A stretch of DNA of 64,000 nucleotides from NCBI GenBank assembly GCA_009768925.2, contig VHIT02000025.1, positions 124,001-188,000 on the forward strand, given 5' to 3'. The stretch comes from Cryptosporidium bovis (taxonomy: Eukaryota; Apicomplexa; Conoidasida; Eucoccidiorida; Cryptosporidiidae). A program made the translations under genes and the position numbers. Below are positions 10,712 through 21,810 of the stretch, piece by piece (the stretch's first letter is position 1; each line of letters starts with the position of its first letter). The notes under the pieces are model-generated. The model did no database searches. It had not been told where the DNA came from and saw only the letters and a list, made by a program, of their open reading frames with translations.

Positions 10712-10718
10712 GCATGCA
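10712..10718. promoter_or_regulatory. GCATGCA (ApiAP2-type) site
   Basis: Single GCATGCA about 510 bp upstream of the thioredoxin ATG. Candidate AP2 site; alone it is weak evidence. Confidence 0.35.
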
Positions 10719-11226
10719 TATATTGCTGTAATATTATCATTTGTGTATGTTTTATTATTGCCGGTTCTCTAAAATTCGAGGGTAGGTTACATGTTAATTC
10801 CTCGAGTTTAACTTGTTCTCCACTAAAAATTCCGAATTCTCATTTGAGATGACAATTCTTTTTTCTAAAAATGACACTGTATAAACAGTTAATTTGTTTA
10901 GTTTTCAGTAGGACTAATTAAGGCCTAGTGCGGAAACACAAGTGTAGACGGATAATTTAGGGATGGATTTGTGTATTTGCAATGGAAGTTAAATCTAAAG
11001 TTATATATATGAAAAAAGACAACGTAATACAAAATTGTTGGCATTTGTGTAAAAGGTAGGAAAAAGCGAGTTGGCGGAATAATGATGCTCAAAGATACCA
11101 AATAGATTTAAATAAATAAACAGTTTTTCTAAATATATTCATATTAATTGTATGTTCAGTGCAGTAAAAACTGAAATTACTTTCGATAAGAGAATATAGG
11201 TAACAATTTTTTGAGTGATACAGACT

Positions 11227-11799
11227 ATGGTGATTTGCCTAGGCCCGTTTTGCATCCCAATTTGGAATTTATTATTTTTAATACTGGGATTACTGGGACC
11301 AGTTTACAATTTTTTTTCCGGTAATAATTCAAGCAGAAACAAGGAGAGAATCTCTGAAGAGAAAGGCAAGATAAAGACTAGTTTAGATGACAAAAGCAGG
11401 AATAATAATGAAAATTTAATAAGAGAATGCATAAATAACTGTGAAATATACGAACTTAGCGACGAAAATGACTGGGAATTGTGCAAAAAGATAGGAAAAG
11501 ATCTAAACTTGCCGATTGTATTGGACTTTTATGCAGATTGGTGCGGACCATGCAAAAGGATATCTCCTAAATACAGTCAACTATGCAAAAAATATAAAGG
11601 AATTTTTTTAAAGGCAAATTGCGACAATCTAGGTAAGTTTTCTAGTGAAATGGATGTAACTAGTCTCCCTACGTTTTACACTTGGACTTTATCTAGTGAG
11701 AATGAGTGTTACAGCTTGTTGAATACACTTAAAATGGCGGATTCCGATTTTCTCGAAAAACTCTTAGTTAACAGCAATTTTAGTCCAATTGATGGTTAA
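11227..11799 (+). CDS. Membrane-anchored thioredoxin with UPF0729-like N terminus
   Basis: A 190-aa protein with two parts. Residues 1-30 begin MVICLGPFCIPIW and continue as one hydrophobic span, LLFLILGLLGPVYNFF. This resembles the start of the tiny UPF0729 (C18orf32) membrane-protein family. Residues about 75-185 form a thioredoxin fold with the active-site segment FYADWCGPCKRISP near residues 100-113, the strand IFLKANCD and the cis-proline loop TSLPTFY. The CGPC pair implies dithiol-disulfide exchange, and the span implies anchoring at a membrane, with the thioredoxin domain probably on one fixed side. The linker (35-75) is basic and Asn-rich. The frame is open to a GTG at 11215, but the first ATG at 11227 gives the conserved MV start. 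The domain call is firm; the UPF0729 resemblance is tentative. Confidence 0.88.
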   Translation: MVICLGPFCIPIWNLLFLILGLLGPVYNFFSGNNSSRNKERISEEKGKIKTSLDDKSRNNNENLIRECINNCEIYELSDENDWELCKKIGKDLNLPIVLDFYADWCGPCKRISPKYSQLCKKYKGIFLKANCDNLGKFSSEMDVTSLPTFYTWTLSSENECYSLLNTLKMADSDFLEKLLVNSNFSPIDG

Positions 11800-11938
11800 T
11801 CATCTTCTAAGTTGGTAAAAGTCGGCGTTTTAATAACAATGTGCCTCCAAAACACCTTTGCTTTTTCTGGAACAATTTATGCCGTTTTTACTTTTTAATG
11901 CTCCTCAAATCTCTGGAAAAATAAAAAGGAATAAGCAC

Positions 11939-13853
<1,915 letters not shown>

Positions 13854-14961
13854 TTACGGATCCAACTTAAGATATTCATCGTCAAAATGGTTAATTCTAA
13901 CGAATCCATCCTCACCGCCAGTAGTGAAACTCATTCCATCCGGAGAATATACTAAGGCATTCATAGTACCAAAGTGTCCTTTAATAGCACCCAGTTCAAT
14001 GCCATATACCATATGTAGAATAAGAGTTTGGAATTTGCCTTCTTGGGTGCCGGTTGTAGTGACATCTTGTGCAAGTTGACCACCACCAAGTAGTATATGC
14101 CTCCTCATATTGTTGCTGTTATCAAAGTTTGGAGAAATCGAACAGCCATTTAAGAGACGGTTCGTTGTGTATTTTCTAACTTCTTTCAAATTAACCATGT
14201 CCCACAATTTGGCAGTCATATCATGACTGCATGTGAGCATAAGTGTTCTGTCTTCGATAAAAGAACAACATGTAAGTAGTTTAGAATGTGCTTTTATTAT
14301 TTCAAGTGGCTCACAACTTTGTCGTGTGTCCCAAATATAAATGCTTCCATCTTCATGTCCCGAAATAATACTATGATCGAACATTCCCCAATGAGCTCTT
14401 GTAATGCGACTCTCTATTCCTGTTATTCTCAAGCCTTCTAGATCTGGATCTCCCACCTTTTTGATAAGCAATTGACGAGGTTCTGGATAGAACTGATCAA
14501 CCGCGGCTACAAATTTGTCTTGTTGATCGTACTTTCTATTAAACTCAACAAAACGGCACGTTCCACTCATTTGGTAGGTGGATATAACATCAGCCTTCTC
14601 AACATCAAAACAAACACATTTTTGATCTGCAGACGACATTATAAGTGTCTTGCTGTCTAAAGACGGATCGCAATTCCAAACCGCTGCTCTACCTGCCTCA
14701 TACTTGGCTGCTACCTTTCCGTCTGATGTAAATGAGCACGCAACTGAACCATCCTGTAAATTAGTTAATATAAAAAACGAGTAATTAAGGTTGTTTTGAT
14801 TTGCATTTAAGACGATGGTATTCAATTAAGCAACACCAACATTGTTAGCTTAATTTCAGTAAATAACTTACCTTTCCACAAGAAAAAACCAAGTCACCGT
14901 CAAAATTGTATGTTACAAAGGTAATCGGACGCTCATGAGCCTGAAGTACTATTGGTCTCAT
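13854..14961 (-). CDS. EIF3I: Translation initiation factor eIF3 subunit I (WD40)
   Basis: Subunit I (TIF34) of eIF3, which scaffolds 40S recruitment. The model is complement(join(13854..14753,14872..14961)), 329 aa. Exon 1 encodes [15 protein letters not shown]...FSCGK and matches the invariant eIF3i N terminus. The 118-nt intron (14754-14871) has a GTAAGT donor and TTTACAG acceptor, and exon 2 begins DGSVACSF in frame. Six to seven WD40 blades follow, with the diagnostic C-terminal phrases [30 protein letters not shown] and [15 protein letters not shown]. Length agrees with the family (about 325-350 aa). Taking the long exon alone, starting at 14825, gives a wrong N terminus made of intron sequence. 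The region upstream is long and may hold another transcript. Confidence 0.96.
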
Positions 14962-15291
14962 GGCTACCGACTCTTTTCTTCCTAAAAATGTAACAAGACC
15001 TTCGCCGCCTTTATACCAGAAAAAACAACAGTTTATCCAAGTGAAGCAATATTACAGCAGCTGACAACTAGTACTCAACAAATCACCACGATAATATTCT
15101 TATATAGAATATTCGGTAATTCTGCAAATTATATCGATCTAAACGATATCAGAAATGTCGATGCCACCTTGCTCCACTCAAAAAATTTTTATTATCCTTT
15201 CCTTTGTCCTTATAAAAAAAAGAAAACCTCTCTTTCCTCCTTTTCTTTTCCTATTGCATCGCAATCGCCATATACTGCAAAATGAGACAGA

Positions 15292-15440
15292 ACACCTCCC
15301 GCCCGCGCCACATCGTTTTACATGCACATCTCGTCCCTCGGACTTGAAGCGACGAGGGGAGCTTTGTAGATTAACTCGGTTTTTTTCTGAGGGAATATGG
15401 AAATCAAACAAATTTCATACAACTTCAGGGTAGGAGGTGT
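15292..15440. ncRNA. Candidate structured non-coding RNA, strand undecided
   Basis: A GC-rich island in AT-rich surroundings. The ends pair over 8 bp (ACACCTCC at 15292-15299 with GGAGGTGT at 15433-15440). Nested inside, CCCTCGG at 15335-15341 pairs with CTGAGGG at 15387-15393 (one G-U). A further stem CTCGTC/GACGAG (15330-15335/15351-15356) is possible but shares base 15335 with the second. In AT-rich genomes such islands are often RNA genes. I could not match it to RNase P/MRP, SRP, U-snRNA or tRNA motifs. It may also be promoter sequence that folds by chance. Confidence 0.3.
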
Positions 15441-15817
15441 GTGTAGGAAAAGGAATGGAACACAAAGAGATGATAGAAAAGCACACCAGCAATTATTCTC
15501 CATTACATTCTACAACAGACCGCTACACTTGATTGTATTAGTTCAAACTCGTAAAAAATAACTTTTAATACAATTTTAATTAATGCAAAAAACTCTCAAA
15601 AACAATCCCCCAAGTCTTTGGAGGTTTTTAAATTGATACTCGCCAACTCTAGCGGTTCGGTTTCCGTTTACATTTCGCTCTTGAAGACTAAATTAAATTC
15701 GAGAGATTTTCATGATTAATTTACATCTTTTACACTCAATTCCATTTTGTTATTTCCTTAATTCTGATTTGGAGTTCCTAACTTTTTACTTATTTCTCAT
15801 GTACTGTGGTTTACAAT

Positions 15818-15835
15818 GCATGTTAATTTGCATGC
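15818..15835. promoter_or_regulatory. Paired GCATG cores 12 bp apart
   Basis: GCATGT at 15818-15823 and GCATGC at 15830-15835, start-to-start spacing 12 bp. The same spacing recurs at 20589/20601 and 25006/25018. Candidate composite ApiAP2 site. Confidence 0.45.
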
Positions 15836-16188
15836 GTCTCGCACGCTATTTATGACAATTGTAACACTCGGTACTTGTAACGGCATAGTACAGACATATA
15901 TATATGATCATATAGAGTCATACCCAAATCAAAGTTGATGTTTAATTAAAGCAGTAAAGGAATAGTAATGATATTAACTTCTCATTCAAATTTGAAAGTT
16001 ATGTTAGGTAAGAATCGCCAGATTAACTTTCGCGTATATAGCAAGTGTAGCCGGTGCATTTCCTTTTTACTCTCAAAGATGAGCTTTAAAATGTTTTAAA
16101 ATGATGAGTGTAAGCGGTCATTCACAAATCTAACGTTGATTAATTTGTATTTGCGATAATAAAAAGCAAGAGAGGACCACAATAAAGA

Positions 16189-18414
16189 CTACCCAGTGTT
16201 ATTTTTTTGTGAATTCCCAATTAGCCTCTTAGGAATATACTTGTTAATCTCCCAGTGCTGAAGTGGATCATCTGGATTACAGCCTCCAAACTGCACTGAA
16301 AATTTGGTAGGGGTAGTATTGTCCGGAACCAAAGAAAGACACTTGATAACAACAGTATTGTTACTTTCCTTTAGCCTGGCTTTGATGATTGTGTCATTCT
16401 CAAGAACCCAAATTCTCGTTTTTTCAGTGTTTGTGCACGGAACGAAGTCTATTTTATTTCCAATACAGTAGTTCTCCTTACCTACAAGTCTAATTTGCAT
16501 CGTGTTATTCGTAAGCATAAAAGCTTGTGTTCCTTTTTGTCCGTGACAAAAAAAGTTGTCAATTCTCTCACCTTCATTTGAATGATTCATTGTGTCCAAA
16601 CATATTTTATTGTGTTTTTTGCTTCTAATTTCACCTACAAAAAGTATTTGATTTATATCTGTAATGTACGTTTCAGGGGCAATATTCTCCAAAAACCATT
16701 TGAAAGGTTTGCAATTCAGTTTCTTCTTAAGATAAAACATATCCTCAAATGAACCCAACTCTATTTGTGGGTTCGGTGCGAACAATTCAGTTATCTCATA
16801 AAACTCGTCCAACCACACTTTGGCTGTTCTAAGTCTATTTCTCCAAAGACTGTCTGGTGGCGAGGTATAACCAACACCTTTCTTTCTAAATATGTGGAAA
16901 ACTCTGGAACAAGGAACACATTCTAATTTTCCTCCACAAAGCCATATTCTAAGACTAAATTCGACATTTTCTGCTCCCCAATGCTTAAATTCCGGATCAT
17001 AACCTCCAAGTTTCCAGAAAAAGTCTCTTTTCACCGCGAATAGTCCGCCTGCCATAACAGGAGATGCTATAGGTTCGGTGCTATTGACCTTCCCAGTCAA
17101 TGTTGCCTGCTCAACAATTGAGTATTTAAATCCAAGTCTACAACCTATTCCAGAATAACTTGTATAGGAGAAGTCTAATGAGTCTATTGAATCTATTTGA
17201 GGCATCACAACTGAGGTGTTGCTTTCTTTAAGTCTAAGTAATTGCGGCTCTAGCCACTGATAAGAGGTCTCAATGTGACTGTCAAGTACTACAACTACGG
17301 GGGCCGTTGACAGTCTTATTCCATGAAGTCTAGCTCCTACAATACCTACCCTTTCGGAAAGATGAACAATCTTCACTTTTGGCAGCAATTTAACATAGTC
17401 ATCCAAAAAACCTCCCGGAACCAAATCTATCATGTCTGATCCATCGTTTACCAATATAATCTCCCTAAGTAAAGGAGGGGGAGTGTTATTTAAAACCGAG
17501 TGTACAGATCTTAACAAAGTTGACAAAGGCTCATTGTAAAATGTTATGACTATTGATGCGTCATCCAGATCTTTCAAAGGATAGACAATACCTTTACATA
17601 CTTCATCTCTTTCATCACTCGGAACTCTGTTCAGTGAAAGATGGTCGGAAAGTTCTCTGTAGAAGCCACCACCATGTGCCAAGTAAGAGGTCCCATTTTC
17701 CAAGTTAATTTTAGGTGGCTTCTCTAAAAACACATACGGTGTTGTACCATTCGGAAATATTCCCAATATACCATGCATCCTATGTTTACCATACCCTGCA
17801 AAAACAGCATGGGAATTAAAGTAGTGATAACTTTTATTTGAATACAAAGACGAATAATCCTTATGCTCAACGTAAGGAAGATGTTTGCTACCAAGCCCAT
17901 ATTTCTTTAACAACTTTAAACCTAATAAGGAGTCATAATCAACTCCAGTATCTAGTATCTTTGGCTTTTTAAGGTGAGAAAAATAATCAGTAATTGCTTT
18001 AATATCAGTCAGGTTTCTTACATTGGCATAGTTTATGTAGTTAAACTCATTTCCAAAATCTCTCATTTTTTGTATGTAACTTTGGTGGCGACTTTTTGAC
18101 TCTTTAACTAGCTTAATGAAATCAATATTACCGTTGATAAACTTAAAATTTAATAAACACTTTCCCTTACCAAGACACTCCAAACCCTTAACCTTAATAT
18201 TTTGTGCCTTTCTTAAGGATAAGTGTTTGCTCAGCCCGTCATTTCCCATGTTTGATATCAACAACTGCTGCACTGTAAATATAGATACTATCCATAATAC
18301 TACCACAGTTAACAAAAAGTATATAAATCTTATTCTCCCACCAAATACACTCTCCAATCTAAATTGCAGTCTCCTTAAAAAATTAATCTCTCTACCAGAT
18401 AAACGGCGATACAT
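16189..18414 (-). CDS. Polypeptide N-acetylgalactosaminyltransferase (GT27)
   Basis: Golgi type II membrane enzyme (741 aa) that starts mucin-type O-glycosylation by moving GalNAc from UDP-GalNAc to Ser/Thr. A basic N-terminal tail is followed by a membrane anchor at about 28-50 (IYFLLTVVVLWIVSIFTVQQL region), a stem, and the GT-A domain at about 280-570. The manganese-binding DxH is in VVVLDSHIE near residue 375; the Gal/GalNAc-T motif is the stretch WGAENVEFSLRIWLCGG; SPVMAGGLFAVKRDFF is also typical. A C-terminal ricin-type lectin domain (about 595-735) ends with a QHWEI phrase. Family length is usually 550-650, so the stem is long. Cryptosporidium zoite glycoproteins are heavily O-GalNAc modified, which fits. 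Single exon; start at the ATG at 18414. Confidence 0.96.
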   Translation of the reverse strand: MYRRLSGREINFLRRLQFRLESVFGGRIRFIYFLLTVVVLWIVSIFTVQQLLISNMGNDGLSKHLSLRKAQNIKVKGLECLGKGKCLLNFKFINGNIDFIKLVKESKSRHQSYIQKMRDFGNEFNYINYANVRNLTDIKAITDYFSHLKKPKILDTGVDYDSLLGLKLLKKYGLGSKHLPYVEHKDYSSLYSNKSYHYFNSHAVFAGYGKHRMHGILGIFPNGTTPYVFLEKPPKINLENGTSYLAHGGGFYRELSDHLSLNRVPSDERDEVCKGIVYPLKDLDDASIVITFYNEPLSTLLRSVHSVLNNTPPPLLREIILVNDGSDMIDLVPGGFLDDYVKLLPKVKIVHLSERVGIVGARLHGIRLSTAPVVVVLDSHIETSYQWLEPQLLRLKESNTSVVMPQIDSIDSLDFSYTSYSGIGCRLGFKYSIVEQATLTGKVNSTEPIASPVMAGGLFAVKRDFFWKLGGYDPEFKHWGAENVEFSLRIWLCGGKLECVPCSRVFHIFRKKGVGYTSPPDSLWRNRLRTAKVWLDEFYEITELFAPNPQIELGSFEDMFYLKKKLNCKPFKWFLENIAPETYITDINQILFVGEIRSKKHNKICLDTMNHSNEGERIDNFFCHGQKGTQAFMLTNNTMQIRLVGKENYCIGNKIDFVPCTNTEKTRIWVLENDTIIKARLKESNNTVVIKCLSLVPDNTTPTKFSVQFGGCNPDDPLQHWEINKYIPKRLIGNSQKNNTG

Positions 18415-18905
18415 GTTTTAAATACCACCAAATAATCCACTTCAAATTTAATATAAAATATTGTATGATACTTTAACAATATATTTATATTCACTTAGTC
18501 AAAAAAAAGTAATTTCAATATTCAAAAAGTAAAAATAAGTTTAAAAATACCTCCCAATTCAATATTGCTGTACGCTTAATTCAATGTTCTTCACATTCCC
18601 TTATAAAACTTTTAATAACCAAAAATAAGTTGTTCCCAACACATATCTATGTTTTTACTTAAAAAAATAAACTCACTACAGACTCAGTAATTATCTTATC
18701 CCTTTATCAATAAAAAATTACTTCGGTATATTTGCCTTTAATAATGCTGCTATGGTGATTTTTCTTGTCACTTTTAATATTCAAAGTCGTTAATTGATAT
18801 TCACTACACTTTACTTGGTGAATTAAACTAGTTTGTTACAAACTAAACAAACAAATGACATATATCTCCACATACAAGCACTTATTCGCATTTGATTTAG
18901 ATCTA

Positions 18906-18983
18906 CACATATATATTCACATACATATACATATATATACATATATATATATACATATATATATATATGTATATATATATATT
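18906..18983. repeat. AT/ACAT microsatellite
   Basis: About 78 bp made almost only of ATAT and ACATAT units. The 95-codon frame that crosses it (18855-19142) is an artefact of the repeat. Confidence 0.9.
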
Positions 18984-20005
18984 TATTTATTTTTGTATGT
19001 TTGTGATCTTATGTATTCGTGTTCCTATCTACTTGCTTTTTTATATGAATTCTCTCAATTTACTTTGCCTTTTATATTTAGTTTTTTATTTGATTTTTTT
19101 CAAATGTTAATAATAACTTTATATTTGCACAACATAATATAGACCTTTTGACCCGCCTAATTAACGCTTGCGTTGAGTATACTGGAAGCAAATTAAAAAT
19201 CAACTTAAACCCACAGGATGAAATAACTCACCAAGACATTCACTTATGTGTATGTATATTTGTTTCTTTCTTCTGCAAACATCTGAAATTGGACATAAGT
19301 ATGGATTTTTTTGTTGATTTATTGTTTTAAAGCTTGTTTCTGAAACACGAGTTCGGTGCCCTTAACTTGAAATGCATCTTTTCCGATTGCTGGAAAGCGA
19401 TAATCGTAATCCAAACCAAGACGAAGATGTACGTATCACCAACCAAATTACTTACTCTCCGATTATTTACTCATTTTTCTTATCGATAACTTAAATTCTA
19501 TAGCTCTAAGAGATATTAGCGATTTACTGTGACAGATTTGTTCTGTCAGCTATCTAAATGAATCGTTCATATTTGCGTTTTTTCAATAACAAAACTACCT
19601 CTATGAGAGCAGTAATCACAACTTCTCTCAGTAAACCCTAGTAATAAGTCACATCTATTGATTACTCATATTCTCAAGTGCTTTCACACTTTCGAACAAT
19701 TGTCTAATATATGTTTATTTTATCTCTCAGACGAATACTACTAATTGAATGAGTAACAGAAAGATATATTAATAAAGGTTTTATCAAAAGAAATAATAAA
19801 TACAACAATTTAATAGTCGAAATCAGCTAATTTGAGCACTCTAATAATTCTAAGTAATATCAATACTAAAACCATTTTCAACTGAGATAGCCTTTCTCTA
19901 GTTTGTACTTACCCACTGTTCCTAATATCACTGAACCCAAAGTACCAGAAGCTGAAACCAAATATTACTTCGCCATATAGTCACACCATCGCGAAGTTCC
20001 TTTTG

Positions 20006-20029
20006 TTTCTGATAATCAGAAATGCCGAT
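20006..20029. promoter_or_regulatory. Perfect short palindrome fused to a motif shared with 15148
   Basis: TTTCTGAT-A-ATCAGAAA (20006-20022) is a perfect inverted repeat with a one-base centre. Its right arm begins a 15-mer (20015-20029, ATCAGAAATGCCGAT) that differs by one base from 15148-15162. Confidence 0.35.
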
Positions 20030-20588
20030 TTTCAGCGTTCCCGTTTCCCACACTCAAATTTCCCTAGCCGCACCCCACTACTCACTCCCTACTCCTCACC
20101 CGCCTCTAGACCACGCCTCAAAAGAATATGATAAACTCGAATTAGTCATTACATTCCGTTAAACACTAATTCGGCCGCCGTGATATTATTAAACTAGTAG
20201 TGGAACGGCACTAATAGTAGGACAAGCCTCAGCGAGAAGACTTGGAAAAACTCTCACATTTAAAGGTTACTAACCTCACCTAAAGCGACATACATTTGTT
20301 TCTAGTTTCCTTACAGTTTTTTCCTCTGTTTAAGATAAAAAGATAAACTATGAAATAGAAAATAAGTCAAATCAAGGTAGTTATTATCGATTTGGAATTA
20401 AATACACAGCTTCAAAATCTATTTTTCAACATTGTAGTGGCATGTAGATGCCATGTTAATTTCATGATATAAATATGTAAAATTGAAGTGTGAAGTAAGA
20501 GCAGTTTTGTATTCTTTTCCCGTCCCATATCTCTCTGGTTTTCCAAATAAATGTCATAAACGCCCATTTAACCGCCAGGTCTGTGGCC

Positions 20589-20610
20589 GCATGCAATTGT
20601 GCATGCAAAT
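20589..20610. promoter_or_regulatory. Paired GCATGCA sites 12 bp apart
   Basis: GCATGCA at 20589-20595 and GCATGCA at 20601-20607, both followed by A/T runs. Closely resembles the pair at 25006-25024 in core, spacing and flanks. Confidence 0.5.
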
Positions 20611-21487
20611 TAACCCCATAATGCATACTAGTAACCTTGACTTTGGTTGGAAAATGTTAGTGACAATAATGAAATAAAACTTCTGAGTAGTGTTGCTTAA
20701 ATGAAAGCAGGAACACATTATAATGTAATGTTGTATCCAGAGGAAGTATAAGGTAACGTAAATCTGGTGAAAACACGGCCTAAACGTGATAACGCCGAGG
20801 AATAACACCTTTACAGATTAAACTTTGCCAAAATATACAAGCAACAGTTCAAATAACTAAAAACATATTCTCCGTTCACCTCTGCGAAATTCCGGTAAAA
20901 CAAACTCATTATCAAACACCAAGATTTCCTTCCTTTTTTTTGACTTATATCTAGGCTATAAAGCCAATTTCTTCGCTTTAATACTATAGAATTAGATGCC
21001 CTGTACAAACTTTGGCTTCATTCCGGTAGCTACTGCCTCATTCGTCTAGACAATTAAAAAAAGCGACTAATGACATCTAAATCTTTCTTTTACATGGCAA
21101 TTTATTCGAAAATAAAAAAGAAAAGAACAAATAACATGAAACATAGTAGAGGATAATAATATTCTCCAAATTTAATTTACCTCTTTATTAAACTTATTTC
21201 AAAGTTAAACTATTTAAAACAGTAGTCAAATATATATTTTTAATATGTTTGAAGTACTGTCAAACTTATCTATTTCCTGTTGAACATTATCTTAATGTTT
21301 CACAATAATCGGCTGATTCTAGTGACGTCGCTACTTGTATTTCACAGGCATTAGTAAATTCAGTCTACTTATATTGGGGTTTAAAATATGAAACAATAAA
21401 TAAACTACTATTTAACGAATAATTGCCAAAATCTCTCTTGTAAATGATTAATAGTGAAACACTATCCACACAACTACTTTAACATGA

Positions 21488-21506
21488 ATATATATATATA
21501 TATATA
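21488..21506. repeat. (AT)n microsatellite
   Basis: About nine uninterrupted AT units. Confidence 0.9.
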
Positions 21507-21810
21507 TAATACACAGTTAATAGTCACACAAACCAAATAAAAAAGTACCACTGCTCCCAATATATAAATAAGTACATTTTAACATCATTGTCGCTTAATT
21601 TTATTGGAACAAATTTAATCGAAGAAAGTCAGCATAGTTACCTACTATAATTTAACTTTTATAGTGGCAATTCCAATAAATATGGTAATTCATAATTAAT
21701 TACTTCCAATTCTAACATCACCAACTCTTAATTTCGAATTTGCATTGAGATCTGATAACCATAGAATATGCTGTATATACATACAATACGTACATTTCAT
21801 GACTTTCACC

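Larger units (their letters stand above)
10269..11226. other. Intergenic, START gene to thioredoxin gene
   Basis: A 958-bp AT-rich interval, same-strand neighbours. It holds a 20-bp near-perfect direct repeat (10404-10423 and 10482-10501) and a GCATGCA at 10712-10718. Short frames here lack any coding character. Confidence 0.55.
14962..16188. other. 1.2-kb intergenic region with GC-rich block and paired GCATGC
   Basis: Between the eIF3i start and the GalNAc-transferase stop (both -). No protein gene is convincing. It contains a 15-base motif at 15148-15162 that recurs at 20015, a GC-rich block with long-range stems (15292-15440) and two GCATG cores 12 bp apart (15818-15835). This is more than an ordinary promoter and may hold a non-coding RNA gene. 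Confidence 0.5.
18415..21810. other. 3.4-kb stretch without a protein gene
   Basis: Between the GalNAc-transferase start and the RRM gene stop (both -). Open frames are all under 100 codons, overlap microsatellite or low-complexity sequence and look like chance. Noted inside are an AT/ACAT microsatellite (18906-18983), an 8-bp-arm palindrome at 20006-20022, a strongly C-rich block (about 20040-20130), paired GCATGC sites (20589-20610) and an (AT)n run (21488-21506). Length is unusual for this compact genome; a non-coding transcript is plausible. Confidence 0.5.

Noticed and set aside
15155-15503. Overlapping short frames on both strands in the GC island
   Set aside because: Both strands have frames of 60-92 codons because GC-rich DNA has few stops; none has a fold, signal or family resemblance.
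18855-19142. 95-codon frame on the + strand
   Set aside because: It is built from an AT/ACAT microsatellite translated as Tyr, Ile and His repeats, with no other support.
20483-21008. Small frames of 64-84 codons on both strands
   Set aside because: They overlap the paired GCATGC sites, oppose each other and have no coding character.
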